Source: Phytohabitans aurantiacus (GTDB taxonomy: Bacteria > Actinomycetota > Actinomycetes > Mycobacteriales > Micromonosporaceae). Taken from it: 64,000 nt of DNA. Both the position numbers and the translations under genes were made by a program. The DNA lies in the NCBI RefSeq assembly GCF_027923225.1, contig NZ_BSDI01000006.1, forward strand, positions 62,001 through 126,000. The letters run 5' to 3'. The notes beneath the pieces are model-generated. The model saw only the letters and a list, made by a program, of their open reading frames with translations, had not been told where the DNA came from and did no database searches. Shown piece after piece: positions 8,550 to 16,245 of the stretch. Position 1 is the first letter of the stretch; each line of letters begins with the position of its first letter.

Positions 8550-9047
8550 GTGGACCCGCTCGACCGCATCGACGAGATCATCGCGATCGTGGAGACCGCG
8601 CGATCGGTCCCGATGTCGCGCAACAACTGCATGGTCGACCGCGGCGAGATGATCGGCGCCCTCGATCAGCTCCGGGCTGAGCTACCCAGCGAGCTGCGGC
8701 GAGCGGCCGCGCTCCTGGACGAGCGCGACAAGATCATCGACGCCGGCAAGCACGAGGCCGATCGGATCATCAGCGAGGGCGAGGCCGAGCACGCCCGCCT
8801 GGTGTCGGTGAACGAGATCACCGTGTCCGCCGAGCACGAGGGCGCCCGGATCATCTCCGAGGCTCGGGCCGAGGCCCAGCGGCTGCGAGAAGAGGTCGAC
8901 GACTACGTCGACACCGCACTGGCGAACTTCGAACAGTTCCTGACCAGGGCGCTCGCCTCGATCGAGCGGGGGCGCGACAAGATGCACGCGCTTCGGGAGA
9001 TCGGCACCTTCGTCGGAGAAGACAACGAGCGGCCCCTGCCGTTCTAG
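8550..9047 (+). CDS. Coiled-coil protein, DivIVA/F0F1-b-like
   Basis: A 165-residue, almost entirely helical, Glu/Arg/Ala-rich protein. It has heptad-like stretches (ELRRAAALLDERDKIIDAG, EADRIISEGEAEHARL) and no membrane segment. Similar proteins at this place, between coaD and DUF177, are annotated as ATP-synthase-b-like or cell-division-initiation proteins, but this one is not an F0 subunit. The GTG at 8550 is preferred because AGGAG lies 8 nt upstream (8537-8541). The function is probably structural or related to division, by inference only. Confidence 0.75.
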   Translation: MDPLDRIDEIIAIVETARSVPMSRNNCMVDRGEMIGALDQLRAELPSELRRAAALLDERDKIIDAGKHEADRIISEGEAEHARLVSVNEITVSAEHEGARIISEARAEAQRLREEVDDYVDTALANFEQFLTRALASIERGRDKMHALREIGTFVGEDNERPLPF

Positions 9048-9125
9048 GCTTTGAGGCCGGTTCGACTGTGCCGGCGGTCCTCGGGTAGCCTAGACCGTCG
9101 GCCTCTACCAGGCCGGAGTCTCATG

Positions 9126-9689
9126 ATGCCCAAACACACGCAGACCCACCTCAACCCCAGGTCGCCGCTGGTCCTCGATACGAGGGAGCTGCCGCGCCGA
9201 CCTGGCTCGATGCGTACGGTCGATCGGGTGGCACCGGCACCGCGAGACCTCGGGCTGGAGTTGATCGGTGTGCCGGAAGGCGCCGACCTCACCCTCGCCC
9301 TGAGGATGGAGTCGGTGTCGGAGGGCGTGCTCGTCTCCGGGACGGTGAGTGGTGCCGTCGCGGGTGAGTGCGGCCGCTGCCTGCGCCCGATCGACGACTC
9401 GGTGACCGTCACGATCCAGGAGCTGTATGCCTACGAGCACAGCACCACGGACGAGACGGCCGGCGAGGATGAGGTCGGCCGGCTACAGGGAGACCTGATC
9501 GACCTGGAGCCGGTGCTGCGGGACGCGGTGGTGCTGGCGCTGCCGACCAACCCGCTGTGCCGAGCCGACTGTCCAGGGCTGTGCCCCGAGTGTGGGGCGC
9601 CGTGGGACGAGCTGCCGGCTGACCACAGCCACCAGCAGGTCGACCCCAGGTGGGCGGCCCTGTCGCAATTGACCCGGAAAGAGGAGTAA
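9126..9689 (+). CDS. DUF177 (YceD-like) protein
   Basis: A 187-residue protein of the DUF177/YceD family, almost always encoded directly before rpmF, as here. YceD homologues are linked to 23S rRNA or ribosome maturation. A CGRC pair (CGRCLRPI) lies in the middle, and a Cys-rich segment CRADCPGLCPECG near the end probably binds metal. Two in-frame ATGs occur (9123 and 9126); GGAG at 9115-9118 favours the second. The rpmF start is 4 nt after its stop. Confidence 0.88.
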   Translation: MPKHTQTHLNPRSPLVLDTRELPRRPGSMRTVDRVAPAPRDLGLELIGVPEGADLTLALRMESVSEGVLVSGTVSGAVAGECGRCLRPIDDSVTVTIQELYAYEHSTTDETAGEDEVGRLQGDLIDLEPVLRDAVVLALPTNPLCRADCPGLCPECGAPWDELPADHSHQQVDPRWAALSQLTRKEE

Positions 9690-9693
9690 GAAC

Positions 9694-9867
9694 GTGGCCG
9701 TCCCCAAGCGCAAGATGTCGCGCAGCAACACCCGGTCCCGCCGCGCGCAGTGGAAGACCACTCCTGTCGCCACCGTGGCGTGCCCGCAGTGCCGTTCGCC
9801 CAAGCTGCCGCACGCGGCCTGCACGGTCTGCGGCACCTACAACGGCCGCCAGGTCATCGAGGTCTGA
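9694..9867 (+). CDS. rpmF: 50S ribosomal protein L32
   Basis: A 57-residue L32 protein. It starts VAVPKRKMSRSNTRSRRAQW and carries two CxxC pairs (CPQC, CTVC) of a zinc ribbon. It uses a GTG start at 9694, with GAGGAG ending the preceding gene as its Shine-Dalgarno. It is part of the DUF177-rpmF-plsX-rnc-mutM series. Confidence 0.95.
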   Translation: MAVPKRKMSRSNTRSRRAQWKTTPVATVACPQCRSPKLPHAACTVCGTYNGRQVIEV

Positions 9868-9882
9868 CGCACTGGTCCGCGC

Positions 9883-10860
9883 GTGACTCGCCCGACGTCG
9901 GGTCGGGCATCACCGGCACCGAAAGGTCCGGAAATCGCGCGGATCGCCGTCGACCTCCTCGGCGGGGACGGGGCACCCGCCGTCGTGGTTGACGGCGCTC
10001 TGCGCGCCTGTGATGCCGACCCTGACCTCCGTCTTCTGCTCGTCGGCCCCTCCGAGGTGGCCGGCGAGGTCCTTGGCGCCCTCCCAGCGGTCGATCGCGA
10101 CCGGGTGACGGTGCGCCCCGTCAGCGGCGCCGTCGGCATGGCCGACGCCGCGAGCGGGGCCAAGCGGGTCGACACCACCGTCCGGGCCGCCGTCGCTGCC
10201 GTCGCTGAGGGCGTCGTCGACGGCGCCGTCTCCGCCGGGCCGAGCGGCGCCACCGTTACGGCCGCCGTGCTCGGGCTTGGCCGCTGGCCAGGTGTACGCC
10301 GTCCGGCGCTCGCCACCACGCTGCCGGCCGTCGAAGGGCCCGTCGTCCTGCTCGACGTGGGCGCCTCCGTCGAGGCTCGACCGGGCACGCTGGCCCGCAA
10401 CGCGGCCCTCGGCGCCGCCTACGCCGCCGTCGTGAACAACGTCGACAAGCCCCGCGTCGGGCTCCTCTCCATCGGCACCGAGCCGGGCAAGGGCGACCGC
10501 GCCCGCCGCGCTGCCGATCCTTTTCTCGCCGGGCAGCAGCTGCCGTCCGGCGCCCGCTACATCGGGCTCGTCGAGGGGTACGAAGCGTGCCTCGGCGAGC
10601 GTGCCGACGTCGTCGTCACGGACGGTTTCACCGGCAACGTGCTTCTGAAGGGCATTGAAGGCGCGTACACGCTGCTCGGTGGACCAGCACAGACCGTGCC
10701 GCGCGCCGCGGCGCTGCTGGGCGTCCACGGCACCGTCGTGGTCTGCCACGGCGCGGCCGCCGGCGCCGACCTGGCCTCGGGCATCGCCCTCGCCGCGCAC
10801 CTGCACCGCCGCTCCGCGGCTATTGAGATCTCCACACTTCTAGGGGTGATCCATGGATAA
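9883..10860 (+). CDS. plsX: Phosphate acyltransferase PlsX
   Basis: A 325-residue PlsX enzyme, which makes acyl-phosphate from acyl-ACP for phospholipid synthesis. The family N-terminus RIAVDLLGGDGAP starts near residue 20. The conserved GLLSIGTEPGKGD and VVVTDGFTGNVLLK motifs are present. The only plausible start is GTG 9883, 15 bp after rpmF. The 3' end overlaps the rnc start by 8 bp. Some conserved residues differ from enterobacterial PlsX, as is usual in actinobacteria. Confidence 0.93.
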   Translation: MTRPTSGRASPAPKGPEIARIAVDLLGGDGAPAVVVDGALRACDADPDLRLLLVGPSEVAGEVLGALPAVDRDRVTVRPVSGAVGMADAASGAKRVDTTVRAAVAAVAEGVVDGAVSAGPSGATVTAAVLGLGRWPGVRRPALATTLPAVEGPVVLLDVGASVEARPGTLARNAALGAAYAAVVNNVDKPRVGLLSIGTEPGKGDRARRAADPFLAGQQLPSGARYIGLVEGYEACLGERADVVVTDGFTGNVLLKGIEGAYTLLGGPAQTVPRAAALLGVHGTVVVCHGAAAGADLASGIALAAHLHRRSAAIEISTLLGVIHG

Positions 10861-11599
10861 ACGCAAGCGACCACCGGTCGCGCATCTGGAAGCGGCGTTC
10901 GGCGTCGCCTTCGACCCGGAACTGCTCGACCGGGCGTTGACGCACCGCTCGTTCGCGTACGAGAACGGTGGTCTTCCGACCAACGAGCGCCTGGAGTTTC
11001 TCGGCGACTCCGTGCTGGGGGTCGTGATCACCACGGCGCTCTTCCACAACCACCCCGACCTGCCCGAGGGTCAGCTCGCCAAGCTGCGCGCCAGCGTGGT
11101 CAACATGCGGGCGCTCGCCGACGTGGCGCGCGGGCTCGGCCCTCAGGGGCTCGGCACGTACCTGCTGCTCGGCAAGGGCGAGGAGACCACCGGCGGGCGC
11201 GACAAGGCGAGCATCCTCGCCGACACGCTGGAGGCGCTGCTGGGCGCGATCTATCTCCAGTACGGGTTGGAGATCGCCTCGAAGGTGATCCACCGGCTCT
11301 TCGACCCGTTGATGATCGAGTCGGCGGGGCGTGGCGCGGGGCTGGACTGGAAGACGAGCCTGCAGGAACTGACCGCCTCGCTGGGGCTGGGCGTGCCCGA
11401 GTACCGGATCGACGAAGCCGGTCCCGACCACGCCAAGACGTTCACCGCCTGGGTGGTGGTGGCGGGCGACCGGTACGGCGGTGCGGAGGGGCGCAGCAAG
11501 AAGGAGGCCGAGCAGCGGGCCGCCGAGGCGGCATACCGGACGCTGTCGGCGAAGTTCGGCGAGCCGCCCGCAGCGGACAACGGTGCGGCCGGTGCCTGA
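10853..11599 (+). CDS. rnc: Ribonuclease III
   Basis: A 248-residue double-strand-specific endoribonuclease for rRNA and mRNA processing. The catalytic signature NERLEFLGDSVLG lies near 44-56, and the second acidic site is DTLEALLGAIYL. A C-terminal double-stranded-RNA-binding domain (about 160-235) ends near GRSKKEAEQRAAEAA. The ATG at 10853 overlaps plsX, and the 3' end overlaps mutM by 8 bp. Confidence 0.96.
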   Translation: MDKRKRPPVAHLEAAFGVAFDPELLDRALTHRSFAYENGGLPTNERLEFLGDSVLGVVITTALFHNHPDLPEGQLAKLRASVVNMRALADVARGLGPQGLGTYLLLGKGEETTGGRDKASILADTLEALLGAIYLQYGLEIASKVIHRLFDPLMIESAGRGAGLDWKTSLQELTASLGLGVPEYRIDEAGPDHAKTFTAWVVVAGDRYGGAEGRSKKEAEQRAAEAAYRTLSAKFGEPPAADNGAAGA

Positions 11600-12467
11600 G
11601 CTGCCCGAGGTCGAGACGGTCCGGCAGGGGCTGGCCAAGTGGGTCACCGGCCGCCGGATCACCAGTGTCGAGGTGCACCACCCGCGGGCGGTACGCCGGC
11701 ATTTGCCCGGTGCGGAGCACTTCGCCGCGGTGCTCGCCGGGCGCACCGTCGTCGACGTGTGCCGGCGGGGCAAGTACCTGTGGCTGCCGCTCGACTCGGG
11801 CGACGCGATCATCGGTCACCTCGGCATGTCCGGGCAGTTGCTCGTACAGCCCCCGGATGCGCCGGACGAGACACACCTAAGGGTCCGGTTCCGGTTCGCG
11901 GACGGCGGGTCGGAGCTCCGCTTCGTCGACCAGCGCACGTTCGGTGGGCTGGCGTACTCCGAGGGCGGCGCCGAGCTGCCCGCCGAGATCGCGCACATCG
12001 CCCGGGACCCCATGGACCCGCTGTTCTCCGACCCGGACTTCGTGGCTGGGCTGCGGCGCAAGCGCTCCGAGGTGAAGCGCGCGCTGCTCGACCAGACGTT
12101 GATCTCCGGTGTCGGCAACATCTACGCCGACGAGGCGCTCTGGCGGTCGCGCCTGCACGGCCTGCGGCCCACCGACGCGCTGACGAAGCCGGCGGCCACG
12201 CGGCTGCTCGCCCACGTGCGCGACGTGCTCGGCGAGGCGCTCGTCGCGGGCGGCACCAGCTTCGACGCCCTCTACGTCGACGTGAACGGGGAGAGCGGCT
12301 ACTTCGACCGCTCCCTCAACGCGTACGGGCGGGAGGGCGAGCCATGCCATCGCTGTGGCGCCCCGATCCGCCGGGAGCCGTTCATGAACCGCTCCTCCTA
12401 CAGTTGCCCCCGGTGCCAGCCCCGGCCCCGTCGGGGTATTTCCCCCGGTACCAGATCCGGGGGCTAG
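11592..12467 (+). CDS. mutM: Formamidopyrimidine-DNA glycosylase (Fpg)
   Basis: A 291-residue bifunctional glycosylase/AP lyase that removes 8-oxoguanine. After Met removal the catalytic N-terminus is PELPEVE (Pro nucleophile, Glu). The conserved lysine is in RRGKYLW, and the helix-two-turn-helix is LLDQTLISGVGNIYADEALW. The C-terminal zinc finger is CHRC ... CPRC. The GTG start at 11592 lies inside the rnc stop region; the position is fixed by the need for Pro as residue 2. Confidence 0.97.
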   Translation: MPELPEVETVRQGLAKWVTGRRITSVEVHHPRAVRRHLPGAEHFAAVLAGRTVVDVCRRGKYLWLPLDSGDAIIGHLGMSGQLLVQPPDAPDETHLRVRFRFADGGSELRFVDQRTFGGLAYSEGGAELPAEIAHIARDPMDPLFSDPDFVAGLRRKRSEVKRALLDQTLISGVGNIYADEALWRSRLHGLRPTDALTKPAATRLLAHVRDVLGEALVAGGTSFDALYVDVNGESGYFDRSLNAYGREGEPCHRCGAPIRREPFMNRSSYSCPRCQPRPRRGISPGTRSGG

Positions 12468-12509
12468 GCGGGTCCGTCCCCGATGTAGCTTCGCCGCCCC
12501 GTCCCTAGC

Positions 12510-12528
12510 GTCAGTTCCTGACACAGGA
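12510..12528. promoter_or_regulatory. Nested inverted repeats upstream of the MMPL gene
   Basis: Two overlapping palindromes, GTCAG-ttc-CTGAC (12510-12522) and TCCTG-aca-CAGGA (12516-12528), lie 25-43 bp before the MMPL start codon, where an operator would be expected. MMPL exporters are often controlled by TetR-type repressors, but no such gene is adjacent. Confidence 0.4.
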
Positions 12529-12552
12529 CATTGACGACAGGGGGAGCCCGAG

Positions 12553-14754
12553 ATGGGCAAGCGACCGATGACCGTACGGGTCGCGAGATGGAGCGCCGAG
12601 CATCCGTGGCGTGCCATCGCGCTGTGGGTGGTCTTCGTGGCCGTGTGCTTCGTGGGGGGCAGCGCGGCTGGCCTCAAGGAGGCGACCGACGAAGACGAGG
12701 CGATCGGCGAGGCGGGACGGGCCTCGGTCATCGAGATCGCCGGCAACTTCGACGAGTTCGCCACCGAGAACGTGCTCATCACCGCCCCCAGTGGACAGTT
12801 GGACCGGGCCGCCGCGGACGCGGCCGCCGCCGACGCGGTGACCAGGATGAAGGCCACCGAGGGCGTCGCCAGCGTCGCGGATCCCGTGCAGGCGCGAGAC
12901 GGCTCGGCGGTACTGGTGGCCATCACCATGACCGGCGACCCCGACACCGCGTCTGACCGGCTGGCGCCGTTGCAGGCGACGACCACCGGCCTTCAGCAGG
13001 CGCATCCCGACGTACGCGTCGAGCAGGTCGGCGGGCCGTCCATCAACAAGGCGCTCGACGACACGCTCGGCGACGACTTCAAACGCGCCGAGATGCTGAG
13101 CCTTCCGGTGACGCTGCTCATCCTGATAGTGGCGTTCGGCGCGCTGATCGCCGCTGGTGTGCCGGTGTTGCTCGCGATGTCGTCCGTGTTCGCGGCGATG
13201 GGTCTGTCCACACTGGCCTCACATCTGCTGCCCTCGACCGACACCACGAACAGCGTGATCCTCCTCATCGGACTCGCGGTCGGCGTGGACTATTCACTCT
13301 TCTACATCCGCCGCGAGCGCGAGGAACGCGCCAAGGGACGCGGCCATCTCGACGCGGTGGAGATCGCCGCGGAGACATCCGGGCACGCGGTGGTCGTCTC
13401 CGGTATCGCCGTGATGATCGCCATGGCCGGCCTCTTCCTGGCCACCGACGTCGTGTTCTCGTCGCTCGCCGTCGGTTCGATCCTGGTGGTCGCCGTCTCG
13501 GTGATCGGTTCGCTGACGGTACTGCCGGCGATCCTCGCCAAGCTGGGGCGCTGGGTCGACCGGCCCCGCGTACCGCTGCTGTGGCGCCTGTCGGCCCGCC
13601 GCTCGGGCGCGCCGAAGTTCTGGCCCGCTGTCCTGCGCCCCGCCCTGCGGCACCCGCTGGTGACCCTGCTCGTCTCGGTTGGACTGCTGCTCGCACTCGC
13701 CGTGCCGGCACTGGGCATGAAGATGAAGTTCCCCGGCATGGAGGACCTGCCGCGCACCACCCCGGCGATGCAGGCGTACGACCGGCTCGCCGCGGCGTTC
13801 CCCAGCAACGGCACCGTCCACTTCGTAGCCGTCCAGGCTCCAGCGTCCAAAGCGGACGATGTCAAGGCTGCCCTGACCGATCTCGCGTCGCGTGCCGGCA
13901 ACGACCCGCTGTTCGCGCCGGTCGAGGAAAGTGGCCCGGAGATCCAGGTGTCCGCTGATCGCACGGTCAGCACGCTGGAGGTCGCCACGCCGTACGCCAG
14001 CCGCGCCGATGAGGCCAGTGAGTCACTCGACAAGCTGCGGGACCAGCTGATCCCGGCGACGCTCGGCAAACTGTCCGGAGTGGAGTACGCCGTCGGCGGC
14101 GACGTGGCCGGCAGCGTCGACTACGCCGAGCACATCCGTGGCAAGCTCCCGCTTGTCATGGGCTTCGTGATGCTGCTGACCTTCCTGGTGATGGCCCTGA
14201 CGTTCCGCTCGGTGGTGGTCGCGCTGACCTCCATCCTGCTGAACCTGCTGTCCGTAGCGGCGTCGTACGGCCTGCTGGTACTGGTCTTCCAGGGCACGTG
14301 GGCGGAGGGCCCGCTGGGCTTCACGTCGATGGAGTCGATCGTCACCTGGTTGCCGCTGTTCCTGTTCGTCGTCCTCTTCGGACTGTCGATGGACTACCAC
14401 GTCTTCGTGGTCAGCCGGATCCGCGAGGCGGTCCGTCGGGGCGTGCCGAACAAGGAGGCCGTCGCGTACGGCATCACCAGCTCGGCCGGTGTGGTGACCA
14501 GCGCGGCGATCGTGATGGTGGCGGTGTTCTCGATCTTCGCGACGCTGAGCACCATCGACATGAAGCAGCTCGGCATCGGGCTGGCCGCCGCGATCCTGCT
14601 CGACGCGACCATCATCCGGGCGGTCGTGCTGCCGTCGGCGATGACGCTGCTCGGCAAGGCGAACTGGTGGGCGCCGAAGTTCCTGCGCGAGCGCCCCGCC
14701 CCGCGCCACGCCGACACCTCCGAAGAACCCCGCGAGCTCATCGGCGTGCGCTAG
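12553..14754 (+). CDS. MMPL family RND-type transporter
   Basis: A 733-residue membrane protein with the duplicated RND/MMPL layout. A first transmembrane helix at about 20-40 is followed by a large extracytoplasmic domain. A membrane bundle spans about 185-370, with GLAVGVDYSLFYIRRERE in the proton-relay helix (Asp-Tyr). A second extracytoplasmic domain and a second bundle follow, with FGLSMDYHVFVVSRIRE. The Asp-Tyr pairs are the expected proton-coupling residues. It probably exports a lipid or drug; the substrate is unknown. The ATG at 12553 follows GGGGAG. A long hairpin ends the unit. Confidence 0.9.
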   Translation: MGKRPMTVRVARWSAEHPWRAIALWVVFVAVCFVGGSAAGLKEATDEDEAIGEAGRASVIEIAGNFDEFATENVLITAPSGQLDRAAADAAAADAVTRMKATEGVASVADPVQARDGSAVLVAITMTGDPDTASDRLAPLQATTTGLQQAHPDVRVEQVGGPSINKALDDTLGDDFKRAEMLSLPVTLLILIVAFGALIAAGVPVLLAMSSVFAAMGLSTLASHLLPSTDTTNSVILLIGLAVGVDYSLFYIRREREERAKGRGHLDAVEIAAETSGHAVVVSGIAVMIAMAGLFLATDVVFSSLAVGSILVVAVSVIGSLTVLPAILAKLGRWVDRPRVPLLWRLSARRSGAPKFWPAVLRPALRHPLVTLLVSVGLLLALAVPALGMKMKFPGMEDLPRTTPAMQAYDRLAAAFPSNGTVHFVAVQAPASKADDVKAALTDLASRAGNDPLFAPVEESGPEIQVSADRTVSTLEVATPYASRADEASESLDKLRDQLIPATLGKLSGVEYAVGGDVAGSVDYAEHIRGKLPLVMGFVMLLTFLVMALTFRSVVVALTSILLNLLSVAASYGLLVLVFQGTWAEGPLGFTSMESIVTWLPLFLFVVLFGLSMDYHVFVVSRIREAVRRGVPNKEAVAYGITSSAGVVTSAAIVMVAVFSIFATLSTIDMKQLGIGLAAAILLDATIIRAVVLPSAMTLLGKANWWAPKFLRERPAPRHADTSEEPRELIGVR

Positions 14755-14759
14755 TACGC

Positions 14760-14815
14760 CGTGATCAGGGCGTCCCTCAAGTTGCTAGAACAACTTGGGG
14801 GACGCCCTGATCACG
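14760..14815. terminator. 25-bp-stem bidirectional terminator
   Basis: A 25-bp inverted repeat with one G-U pair and a 6-nt loop (arms 14760-14784 and 14791-14815), just after the MMPL stop. On the minus strand it also encodes the last dozen codons of the spherulin-4-like gene, so the terminator overlaps coding sequence there. Confidence 0.9.
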
Positions 14816-15244
14816 TAGGGAGGGGGCGGCGGTTACGTACGCTAGGCCGGCCTGCCGTGCGGCGAGGAGGCGGTGAGCCGCTGGTTGCTGGGCGGGCGGG
14901 ACGCCGTACACGAGGTGGCCGTCACCGGGCTGCGAACCCTCGCCCGACCACCGCTGGTACCGCGTCCAGTCCCCCTCGAACGTGCAGATCTCGGCGTGCA
15001 GATCGCGGTATCGCGGGTCGACGGGGCGGCCGGGGTTCAGCACGACCTGCTGGAAGCCGAGCCGGCGGGCCACCCGAACGGCGAGCGCGACCGCACCGAC
15101 CCCGGCGGCGTCGGCGGGCGCCTGGTCCAGGAAGAGCCCGTCGACGCGGCGATTGGCCCACAGCTCCACCTCGTCGAGCACGTCGGCGAGCGGGCGGTCG
15201 CCATGGTGCAGGTCGATCAGGCCGGTCAGGAACGGCTCGGTCAC
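14777..15244 (-). CDS. Spherulin-4-like protein (shortened)
   Basis: A 155-residue protein resembling the C-terminal two thirds of spherulation-specific family 4 proteins, a TIM-barrel family. VDGLFLDQAP and VVLNPGRPVDPRY match the family GIFLD and NPG motifs, followed by ICTFEGDW. Some spherulin-4 proteins (fungal Sph3, GH135) hydrolyse galactosamine-containing polysaccharides. The first strands expected in a full barrel are missing. GTG 15244 overlaps the upstream stop by 4 bp. It is last in a minus-strand set with a PelF-type glycosyltransferase, so trimming or release of the polymer is a plausible role (inference). No signal peptide is seen. Confidence 0.65.
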   Translation of the reverse strand: MTEPFLTGLIDLHHGDRPLADVLDEVELWANRRVDGLFLDQAPADAAGVGAVALAVRVARRLGFQQVVLNPGRPVDPRYRDLHAEICTFEGDWTRYQRWSGEGSQPGDGHLVYGVPPAQQPAAHRLLAARQAGLAYVTAAPSLRDQGVPQVVLAT

Positions 15245-16245
15245 CGGTACTCGTCCGGGTCGAAAGTGGAGTGTGCCGCGACGACGAGCCCCAGCAGGTA
15301 CGCGATACCGGTCGCCGCCACCACCGCGGGCAGGGCGGCGAATCCGGGTACCACCGCGTGCAGGAGCCACGCCACCACCGCCGTACCGGCCAGCGGGGCG
15401 GCGGCCACCACCGCGGCGGCGACGATGCGGCCCCGTGCGCACAGCAGTCCCGTCACCGCGAGCAGCCCACCGAGGAGCGTCGCCGCGGCCATGCCGAGTA
15501 CCAGATCACGCGCCTGCGGATGGCTGGAGAGCCGATACGGCAGGCGGTACGCGGCAGCGGCGAGCGCCGCGCCCACCACGAGCGGGGGTACGAGGGCGAC
15601 GACCGTGACGGCGGCGAGCCCGCGCACCTCGCGGCGGAACGCGCGCAGGTCCTCGTACCCGTCGAGGCCGGCGGTCGCCCGGCTGCGGTGCCAGGCCACC
15701 ACGATCTCGGCCAGCGGCACGGCCACCAGGAGCGGCTGCAGGGTCGGCGCGGTCCACCAGACCAGCGCGATGGCGGCCGCCTCGACGAGGCCGACCAGCG
15801 CCCTCGCCACCCGCTCGCGCACGAGGGACGGGGGAGCGACGTGCAGTCCGCGCCATACCGGCCGTAGGGGTTGACTGGAAGGGGCGCGGGAAAGGCCCGA
15901 GGGCGTCAGCGCGCGGACCAGCGGCACGAGCGCCAGGGCGGCGAGCACCGGGGCACCGAACGAGTCGCTCAGGAAGGCGAGCGGCAGCAGGGCGCACAGG
16001 AGAAGCGCCGCGCGGGCGAGCGCTCCGGCCAGGTACGGGGGTGGTTGGCGGTCCACGCGCCACGGCGCGGGCTGCTCGCGCAGGTGCCCGAGTACCTGCT
16101 CGCCGAGCGCGAAGACCGACGGTGCGCCGTACCGCTGTGCCGCCTCGCGGTCGTTGATGCCGGTCGCCTCCAGGGCGGCGACCAACTCGTCGACATCGAC
16201 CACGGGCCCCTGAAAACGCTGGGCCAGCTCGGTAACTGAACTCAT
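15241..16245 (-). CDS. Polytopic membrane protein of the PelF cluster
   Basis: A 334-residue protein. The cytosolic N-terminus (about 1-75; ELVAALEATGINDREAAQRYG) is followed by about eight hydrophobic segments, such as ALLLCALLPLAFLSD, LVVGAALAAAAYRLPY and GMAAATLLGGLLAVTGLL. No known domain was recognised. It overlaps both neighbours by 4 bp, so all three genes are probably one translationally coupled unit. Its place next to PelF suggests an inner-membrane scaffold or export part for the polysaccharide, comparable in position to PelG or PelE. The sequence does not establish this. Confidence 0.7.
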   Translation of the reverse strand: MSSVTELAQRFQGPVVDVDELVAALEATGINDREAAQRYGAPSVFALGEQVLGHLREQPAPWRVDRQPPPYLAGALARAALLLCALLPLAFLSDSFGAPVLAALALVPLVRALTPSGLSRAPSSQPLRPVWRGLHVAPPSLVRERVARALVGLVEAAAIALVWWTAPTLQPLLVAVPLAEIVVAWHRSRATAGLDGYEDLRAFRREVRGLAAVTVVALVPPLVVGAALAAAAYRLPYRLSSHPQARDLVLGMAAATLLGGLLAVTGLLCARGRIVAAAVVAAAPLAGTAVVAWLLHAVVPGFAALPAVVAATGIAYLLGLVVAAHSTFDPDEYR

